Assembly (NCBI GenBank): GCA_036362985.1
Contig: JAYGXS010000008.1
Coordinates: forward strand, 12,041,094-12,105,093
DNA from: Ligula intestinalis
Taxonomy: Eukaryota > Platyhelminthes > Cestoda > Diphyllobothriidea > Diphyllobothriidae
DNA length: 64,000 bases
Direction of reading: 5' to 3'
A program made the position numbers and the translations under genes. Below are positions 56,091 to 64,000 of this stretch, in pieces; the first letter of the stretch is position 1; every line of letters starts with the position of its first letter. The notes under the pieces were generated by a model. It searched no databases and was not told where the DNA came from. It saw only the letters and a program-made list of their open reading frames with translations.

Positions 56091-58470
56091 GTAGTTGGTC
56101 ATACCTAAACCCAAAGTGATTCATCATGGAGACAATATTGCCCTCAAATTAAAAATTTACTCCAGTCCCCATCAGCGATGGATTTGCTGTGCATTAAGAT
56201 ACTAAGTGCGACAACAACTATTTCCACTCACAACAGGTGTTCAGATTAATCGCTACTACTTCTTGGTCAATAACGCCCTGGTTGATTTATCACGCGCTTC
56301 ATTTAATACTCCAAAACAACGCGATTTGCCTACAATATGAAGAATTTCAGCCACCATTAAAAAGGATAATTGAAGAGAACGGGATATAGTCAGTTATCAA
56401 AAAGCTCTGAGCCTCAAGACCTCCAGCAGAAGATAAACCCACAGGTATGCTTCTATGTTTTTTCTTTTTGCTCGGGCTTGGATTCGGGCTCATTCATTAT
56501 CTAAAATATTTTCGCTCAGAGGGCCCTGATTTTCTGTCTCCGAATAAATAGATTGGTAATATGTGCATGCCAAAATATGGGTACTTATCAGTACCTCTTA
56601 ACCCAGAAGACTAGAACATTGACAGCGATGAAGCCGTGAAATTGTGGTCGTGGTTCCCTAGCTCTCTTCAGCACCCGAGGTTTTCACAATTGAGTTAACT
56701 GAATAAATAACATCTAACAAAATATGTCTTAATGAAGCGAAATTTGGAGTAGACTGCGTGATTTCTCGATTGCATAGGGATTCATGCCTTTACAGACATC
56801 TTACTTTATCAAAATTACTGTCTTTCATATATTACGGCATATTCATGTACACACCGTTTTTCAGATAGTTAAAGCACCTTGTTTTACTGAAGCATGGCAC
56901 TCTCCTTCGTGGCCTTAAAGTCCATCAAGGGCAATAAGTGTTTTCACAGTTTAGTCAAAAAAATTAAGCACTCATACTGCATATAAATACATTGATTCAT
57001 TTTTTCGATTGGTTGCAATTTTCCCTTAGCAGAGTGGATTGCAGGAAGCAGAAAGAGTCAGATTGAAGTCATAGGTTGGTTAAGAAGATAATCGTTGAAT
57101 GTCCTATCAAGCGTATTCGGCAGTAAACCTCACTATCGCTTGTCAGATTGTGAAAATATCGTTGCCGGCAAAGACTACGGAGACTCTCTCAGGCAATTTC
57201 TGCCTCATTAGGTATCATCAGCTAGTCATATCCAACCTCAGGTTGTGCAACGCCCGAGGCTTGAAGCCACCCCAACATTTAGGCCACTGGCTCCTTGGCT
57301 TACTGGTTTAGATTGGGAACATTAATGCGTGTTGCTTAACACCCACCAATTGTTCAACGGCCCTCACTGATCTGGTTTTGCATTGGGGATTACCTTCGAG
57401 CCACGCCACCAAGCAGACAGAGGAACAATTGGCTGTCTGGGTTGTCAATTACAGTCCATCCTTCTTTAAATGATGCTTGTATCGTGCATGCACATAACTT
57501 ATTCTGCACCGTGACTGACAATGTCTGGTTCATTTGACGATAATTTGCCTGTCATGTGTTGCAGAGGGCGGAGCGGTATCCTACTCGGGTGACTGCTCCG
57601 GTAAAACTGACTTCCGTACGCCAATAAGATGACTTTATCATCAGAGATTGCGTTTCAGCGTCACGAGTGAGCATACCTTTGTTGCGGAGCAGCTAAACGC
57701 GTATGAAGTAGGAACGACATACTTGTGGCATCTATGACACAGAACAGTTATATCTTGTCAACCATAGTGTGAAATTTCATGGTCCCTGGGAAAAACTCTA
57801 TTGGCCATTTAAAGGAATTGTATTAAACTATTAAAAGGCACAATAATGAACTGAAATGTTAACTCATCTGTGGGATTTCTTAGGTGCTTGGGAAACCTTG
57901 CCTTAACAGACATTTTACTGTATTAGAAACGCTGGTTTTTTATGTATTGTGGTATGTTTAATGAGAAACTGGCCCCATCATGATCCACCTTACTGGTTCA
58001 TTTGGAGAATGTTGTTCAAGCAGTTAAAGCAGTTTTTTTCCAATAAAGTCTGGCCCTTCATGTGGTGGCCTTAACCCCCATTAAGAAAGAACGTTTACTT
58101 TGCTAATCAGTCACTCGTTCATAAGTATTCGTCAAAGCAAGCCGACCAGACTGTTCTTATGAAGGCCACATATAGAGGAAAGAAACGTTTTTTTGGCGGT
58201 CATTGATGCCCAAAACAGTTTTAAGTGTTTAAAAGAAAAGAGCGAGATCTTTTGGTGGAGAGACACATTAATAGTTTACGGAAGTAAATCGTCCATTTTT
58301 GCATCAAGACTTCATCTAGAGTCTCGTCGACAGCCGCACATTTGCTTGGCAAGTAAAACCAACTGTTCAATAAAACAAAATAATTGGAATGGCCGTACCT
58401 GGCTAATTAGCCAGGCAAAGTAGTCACTCGTAACCAACCGCAAGGTTGTATATCACGGGGCTAATAATGG
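56090..58470. repeat. Composite repeat array, unit 1
   Basis: The segment order is: CCAGTCCCCATCAGC (56162), CGCTCAGAGGGCCCTGATTT (56513), the tail TTTTCACAATTGAGTTAACT (56683), the block ACTGAAGCATGGCACTC...GTGGCCTTAAAG (56887), the antisense SINE (57180-57295), and GTGACTGCTCCGGTAA (57589). All of these recur in the same order in unit 2, about 2.3-2.5 kb later. No coding region was found. Confidence 0.65.
57180..57295 (-). repeat. SINE embedded in the array, unit 1
   Basis: On the minus strand the body GATGATACCTAATGAGGCAG follows a strongly degraded tRNA-like head (GGCCTAAATGTTGGGGTGGC). Confidence 0.45.
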
Positions 58471-60400
58471 CCAGAAATTGCATTTTCACTCTAGTCCCCA
58501 TCAGCTGCGGATAGGTGGATTTGCTGTTCATCAAGAAGCTTAGTGCGACTACACCCATGTTCACTCAGAACACTTTCAATATTTCGCATGAGTTGTACTT
58601 GGTCATTAATGTTCTGCTTGTGTAATCCCATGCTTCATGAAATAATCCGAAGGGATGATTTATAAGAAAAAATATTACGAGCTGAGAAATAATACGCAGC
58701 TTGTGTTTTGAATCTGGGTCTCCATCAGCAGGGGTGACAGGGGGTGAAGCTATAGTTAGGTATTCAGAAGCTCTGAAGCTCAAGGCTTTCTACGGAAAAT
58801 GAATCTATAGGTAGTTCCAAATGTGTTTTTGTTAATGCTTGGGCCCGTCCTTGTTCGTCATCTTTAATGCGCTTGATCAGAGGGCCCTGCTTAACATTCT
58901 CTGGATAAATTATATTGAATGTAAATAAAAAGCTTGACTCCTGAAATGCAATAAATAGGGATTATGTTCATAGTAAAATATGAGTGACAATTACTACGTC
59001 TTTACTCAAACGATTACAGCGCTGTTAGCGCTGAAGCCTTACCCTTGTGAAAGTGCTTCCCTAGACCACTAAAGACGCCAAAGTTTTCACAATTAACTTG
59101 GCGAACTAACTAAATGTACCACATTTTATATTAGTACAGTGAAATTCCAAGTCATTTGAGGGATTTGTTTGTTGATAAGAGAATCCTGCTTTTAAGGACA
59201 TCTTATGGTATTTTAATTGTTGGTTCTTATATCTTACTATGACTGTGACCTCATCGTGGTCAATCTTATGGTTTCATGTAGAGACGGTTGTTCAACCAAT
59301 TTAAGAACTTTTCCTACTAAAGCCTGGCCCTCCCTGTCGTGGTCTAACCTCACATCAAGAGCACCAAGTGTTTTTAAATTTGAGTCGTAGAAAGTAATCA
59401 ATAATGCTGCATATAAATATATTGAATCATTTCCTATCATACTATTTCTCTCTTAGCAGAACGGATATCAGAAACCAGAAAGTGTCCGATTGAAGTCGTA
59501 TGTTGTTCAAGTAGGAAAACACTGCACGATCTACCCAGTATATTCAACAGAAAAACGGAATACAAATATATTTTAAATAATTTATTATGCTTATATTTTC
59601 CGCTTGGAACAGCTTATCTCAGAAACCAGAAGAGGTCCGATTGAAGTTGCCTGTTGATTGAGTAGAAAAGCTCTAGATGATCTGTCCGGCAAAGAAAATG
59701 AAGTCCCTTATGACAATTTTTGGCACATTAGGCGTCATCAGGTAGTCATACCCCATTTCAGGTTGTGCATTACCCCAGGCTTGGACCTGCGAGCATTTGA
59801 TCACGAGTCCAACGCACTTACCATCAAGCCATAGGCTTGGTCTTGTTCTTGCAGGTTTAGCTCGGGAATATGGAAACTTTTTGGTTAAGGCTTACTGACG
59901 GCTAACGGAAAAACTCACTCTTTTGGTTTTGTTCGTGGCTCACTCTCGAGCCACACCACCCAGCGGCTAGTTATCTAGGCAGAGTAAAAATTGTTTGTTA
60001 CAGTCCCCCCTCTGTAAAATGGTGTTCGCATCGCGCATTCGCGTAAATTATCCTGCAGCGCGATTGCCAGTGTCTGGTTCATTTAGCGATTACATGCCCG
60101 TCATGCGATGTAGAGGGTGAAGCGACCTCCTTCTCGGGTGACTGCTCCGGCAAGACTTACTATGTCAATAAAATTAATTTGCCATCAGACGTCGCGTCTC
60201 AGCGTGGCGAGTACGTAGGACGCCGGTGTGGCACAGTTAAATGCGTGGGAGGTATAGAACGCACTCTTGCTGCAATTATGATACAGGACATTTATATCTC
60301 GTCAAAAATGGAATGTGATATTTCATTTTTAATGAGATTAACCTTTAAGATTACATTAGCCAATTAAAAAAATTGAATAAATCCACCATTATTTACGCTT
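58470..60400. repeat. Composite repeat array, unit 2
   Basis: Direct match to unit 1: CTAGTCCCCATCAGC (58491), ATCAGAGGGCCCTG (58876), TTTTCACAATTAACTTGG (59084), ACTAAAGCCTGGCCCTCC (59317), the SINE at 59700-59835, and GTGACTGCTCCGGCAA (60139). Confidence 0.65.
59700..59835 (-). repeat. SINE embedded in the array, unit 2
   Basis: The minus strand reads TATGGCTTGATGGTAAGTGC (A-box), GTTGGACTCGTGATCAAATG, GCAGGTCCAAGCCTGGG (B-box), then the body CCTGATGACGCCTAATGTGC. This is the family of 3049, 26937 and 37641. Confidence 0.65.
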
Positions 60401-60409
60401 ATGAAGTAA

Positions 60410-62300
60410 ACATTTGAAGTCATCTATAGGACGTCTTGATGGTTTAGGATATCCTGTCTCAACAGACATCTTACATTATTAGAATTGATGGTCTTTATTA
60501 TGATATGTTTTGCGGGTAACTGACCACACCATGATCCACCTAGCGGCCTTATTTGGAGACCGTTGTTAAAACAGTTAAAGCTTCTTTTTTTCTACTGAAG
60601 CCTGGCCCTTCCTGTTCTGGCCTAAACTCCGATTACGAACACGGCGCGGTTTGAGAGTAGAGTCACAATGATTAAACAGTAATACTGTATCTGAACATTT
60701 TAAGTTATTTCATATGGTTACAGTTTCATCTTGTCAGAGTGGATCTCACAACGAAGAAAAGGTCCGAGTGAAGTCGCACTTTGCTTGAGTAAAAAATGCT
60801 CTTTATGTCCTACTCAGCATATTCAGCAGTTAACCCGGACATCGATAGTCAGAGTCCGGACTTAAAATTGCCAGCCAAGACCAATGTGTCTCAAATGACA
60901 ATTTCGGGCTCCTTAGGTGTCATCAGGTAGTCATGCACAGTTGCAGATTGTGCACCACCCGAAAGTTTGAACCGGCACCCACTTGATCATGATTCAAACG
61001 GTCTAATCATTGGGCCACGGATTCCCTGCCTTGTTGGTTTAAATCGAGAATATAGGAACTTGTCGGGGAACACTCACTGATCGTTTACGTAACAACTCCT
61101 TTGCCTGGTTTTGATCTGGGACTTACTCCCGAGCAGCACCAGCATCCACACACACAGTGGTTAGTTATGTTGTCAGAGGACTAGTTGACTGCCCCGATTG
61201 TTAGCTATAGTCCACCCCTCTTTTATCCTCTATGACGAATGTCAGGGTCTTGTTCATTTAGAGATCATTCGCCTGTCGCCGTTAGCCTGTCATGGGTTGT
61301 GGAGGACGAAGCGGCATTCCTCTCGAGTGACTGCCTCGCTGAGGCCGACTTCCTTAGGCCACTAAAGCGAGCTTGTCAAGAGATCTTTAGTCCTAGTGCG
61401 GCGGGGGACTAAGACGATGGTGCAGCATAATCAAACGTGTGAAAGGTGAAAATTGCTCCGTTGGGGCTGACTTCCGTACGTCAATTAAGGGCATTTGTCA
61501 AGACTGCTTGTCTCACAGTGTGGCGACTGAGTAAGACGTTGATGTGGCACAGTTCAACGCGTATGTGTGGGGTGGATACACACAGTTGGGCAATTATGAC
61601 ACAAGGAATGTATACCTAATCAACCATGGCGTGTGACATTTAAATTCCCAGAGGATGAACACCTACACTTTCCTTTGCCAAAGGAGGAAAAGGGGTAGCC
61701 ACGCCCCACATGCCTTTTTTTCCGTTTCGAACTAAATGCTTGGGCCTGCTCGTAGTAATGAGTCATTATAAGCTGACTAGGTTTGATATACTGAGACATA
61801 AGATGTAGGTTATTTATAAGACTGAAAATGGGCAACAAAAAGCTATTTAAGCGGCTTTTTTGTTTGTTAGGCACACTTTTTTCACAACTCAAAACACTTA
61901 ATGATAAGAAAGATAACAGTCGCGCAAATACTGGATCACACCACACTTGCGGGGCAATATTAAGTGTTGTCTGTCAACAGGTCAAGCAGTCTTAAACTAG
62001 CGGCCTGTCATCAGTACTCGAGGAGCTTTGAACCTCCACACCTCCATACTTATGTCTCAACGGTTTTTACACAATTTTGGGTTCATTTTTAATTTGAAAT
62101 ACGTTTAATTAGAGGGAGCCTGCATTAATTTTTCTGCATAAGTTAGGCTAATGGAAAATGAATCGTATAACTCCTTTTTACGGGCAGTATGTTCACAGGC
62201 AAAATATGGGTGCCAATTAGTACCTCTTAGGCTAGATAGTTAGAGCGTCTTGTCCTTGTCATCGGAATTTCATAACATAGAAAAGGTGACGAAATTTTAC
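60410..62300. repeat. Composite repeat array, unit 3 (rearranged)
   Basis: ACTGAAGCCTGGCCCTTCC (60596), the SINE at 60895-61022, and GTGACTGCCTCGCTGA (61340) follow unit 2 after only about 1.2 kb, so the first half of a unit is missing. That first half reappears at about 62000-62250 (AAAATATGGGTGCCAATTAG matches 56568). A block ending in GACTTCCGTACG-CAATTAAGG appears twice at 61340-61500. Confidence 0.55.
60895..61022 (-). repeat. SINE embedded in the array, unit 3
   Basis: The minus strand reads CCGTGGCCCAATGATTAGAC (A-box), GGTGCCGGTTCAAACTTTCG (B-box) and the body CCTGATGACACCTAAGGAGC. Confidence 0.65.
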
Positions 62301-62456
62301 CATCAAAGGAAAGCAATAACTAAAATCTTCCAAAACATATATCAATAAAGTGCAATTTGAAGTAATCGGTGGGATTTTTTGAGTGCTTAGGGAGTCTTCC
62401 TTTCGGCTGCAGCTTCCTACGTCAGAATTATTGGATTTCATACGTTTAGGTTAAAA

Positions 62457-63000
62457 TGAAGAAGAAGAAGAAGATGAAAAAGCAGAGTCGATCACCGGCT
62501 TTAATGTTTTATTAGTCTGAGCTTTCGAATTCATGTGGGATTCCATCGTCAGAGCAAACAAGCAAAGTTTATAGGGGGAAGAGGCCAATTAACCGTCAGT
62601 GCCGTGAGTCTGGAGATACCTGCTCAGGACAATATATGCGTGTACTTAGTCAATACATCGGCTATGTGAGTTGTTATCCAAGGCCAAGGCGTAAATCACC
62701 TCTCATCCCCCTCCCCCCCTGCTGCCGGCGTTAGCAATTATCCTCGCATCTGCGAAGTTGAATTAGTGACCCGTCTCGTAAAATTGGGCCAGCACTTGCG
62801 ATAATGAGTCACCCCATCGAACAGCCAGCTTATGTTCATGCATGCATAAACGTAGCATGTGCAAACGCAACATGCGTCAAGTCTGTCCCGTGAAAGTTCG
62901 GCGATATTTAAGACATGGTATATGATACAATTCGCCCGACTGCGCACTGGGACTTAATCGGTCCTTTATTCTTATGATCCGGCTGCGCATGGCAGCCTAG
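62457..63000 (-). mobile_element. Penelope-like fragment
   Basis: The minus strand shows LYHIPCLKYRRTFTGQT (about 62890-62945), HEHKLAVRWGDSLSQVLAQF (about 62780-62840), YETGH, FNFADARIIANAGSR (about 62720-62765), then a 3' UTR with GACTAATAAAACATTAAAGC and CCGGTGATCGACTCTGC. The end is (GAA)n at 62457-62475. Frameshifts interrupt the frame; the endonuclease start is poorly kept. Confidence 0.75.
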
Positions 63001-63590
63001 GAAGGTGTGTCATTCGGACGCATAGTCTTGCGGCAATGCAATTAGACGATTCTACACATCCCTGATACATGGCAAAGCATGCCAAATCATAGAAGTTGGT
63101 TCTCTTTGGGTCGTCGGAGAACGAGCACGTAGACATCGGCTTACTTAGGCCATAAGATTGCCATTTCGCATAAACTGATCGCAGGGATGTCAGGCCTCAC
63201 GTGCTTTTTTGCCGGATTACTGCAGTAAGTCTGGATTCTCACAGAGATTCACTTGTGGGTCATCGAATGGATGCTGTGAAAACAGATGTCATGTGTTACA
63301 ATATGATAGGCGCGTATTTGACCCCTCCTGCTCAAGAATATGATTGCAACTGGTGACCGTAGTTCAAGTATTTACAGCCTTTGTTGCACTTAAGCCTTGC
63401 CTTCCCCATCATAAACGCAATACCCACATATCATTATGACTGGTTAAAAACGTAGTTATTTATAAAACAAAAACAACCAAAATCACCAAGCGTGACCAAA
63501 TTGATTTGGCGCAATTTCTTCGCGCAATGCATTGTCGTATAAAGGACCTCATTCCCATAGGAAAAATGAATTAATGTCGTTGACAGCACA
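63000..63590. other. No recognised gene
   Basis: It could contain the more 5' part of the minus-strand PLE, but I could not identify conserved blocks. Confidence 0.3.
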
Positions 63591-63594
63591 TCAC

Positions 63595-63765
63595 GTGACA
63601 GCTGTCCCTGCGCTTATGTTGGCCACACACGCCGACGTCTCGGGATACGCATCGACGAACACATTTGACCCACCTTCTTCCTCATTCACGCAAATAATTT
63701 GATCGCGAACCAGATCAATTGATTTATTGTTCTGAGCTTATTAACGCTTACAGATACGGTCGCGA
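63595..63765 (+). mobile_element. Penelope-like GIY-YIG fragment
   Basis: The plus-strand frame CPCAYVGHTRRRLGIRIDEH (about 63605-63665) fits the endonuclease start (Y.G, T.R and R..EH spacing). A stop follows at once. It diverges from the minus-strand PLE ending about 600 bp to the left. Confidence 0.6.
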
Positions 63766-64000
63766 GTCATGAAAATGCCGCAACCATGCATTTACACTCG
63801 GTCAGGTAATGGTAAGCGACAGTTGTAGCTTTAAGTCCCTGACTCTTGCATGCAAACCATGGAAGTTTGAATCAAGATCCACGTGTCTGTTTTTAAAAGT
63901 CAGGTTCAAGTGCAACATTTAGGGCAATTATCTCACTTGGCTCGCAAAAGCCATTGCTACCCTATTAAAGCAATAATCACAAACAATAGAGATCACGCAC

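Noticed and set aside
56090..62300. CRISPR-like regular array
   Set aside because: Units are over 1 kb, diverged, and in a eukaryotic setting.

Overview
The window looks like a piece of a large, AT-rich, repeat-laden flatworm (platyhelminth) chromosome. The organism call is inference. It rests on the abundance of Penelope-like retroelement (PLE) remnants whose GIY-YIG region resembles those I know from tapeworm and fluke genomes, a single-exon neuropeptide-type GPCR with derived motifs, and scattered tRNA-derived SINEs. A diphyllobothriidean tapeworm is my best guess. No bacterial genes, operons or CRISPR arrays are seen.

Only one convincing intact gene is present: a 419-residue rhodopsin-family GPCR at 52321-53580 (+). 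It has a strong start context, and a possible 3' splice site lies 18 nt upstream of the start. A GC-rich patch with a TATA motif about 1.6 kb further upstream could be its promoter. Possible polyadenylation signals lie downstream.

Nearly everything else is repeat. From left to right: 1-6.0 kb holds direct copies of an unclassified repeat of about 3.3 kb, with a PLE inserted in the second copy. 7-9.8 kb holds a dispersed repeat pair, SINEs and two convergent PLE 3' ends. 12.04-13.04 kb is a non-autonomous DNA element with inverted repeats of about 300 bp. 13.3-16.2 kb is a decayed PLE split by a DD41D-type mariner/Tc1 element (14169-15690); the PLE reading frame resumes exactly across the TA target. 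16.7-19.5 kb is a cluster of PLE fragments that includes a head-to-head inverted pair. 19.8-23.6 kb is an array of three diverged 1.3-kb repeats. 24.1-25.3 kb is the longest uninterrupted PLE 3' half. 27.8-30.5 kb is a tandem repeat with a second copy of the long-inverted-repeat element in it. 33.4-34.5 and 38.4-39.5 kb hold more PLEs, the latter another head-to-head pair. 40-44.6 kb holds further dispersed repeats, SINEs and a third inverted PLE 3'-end pair. 44.6-50.2 kb is AT-rich with nothing recognised. 50.2-54.4 kb is the GPCR locus. 56.1-62.3 kb is an array of a composite repeat containing antisense SINEs. 62.4-63.8 kb holds two more PLE fragments.

The PLEs share a recognisable 3' end: an AATAAA-like motif, then a GTGATCG-type motif, then a TTC-rich run. 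All the transposon coding regions I examined carry stops or frameshifts. They are fossils, and the main interest is in how they are nested, inverted and tandemly amplified.
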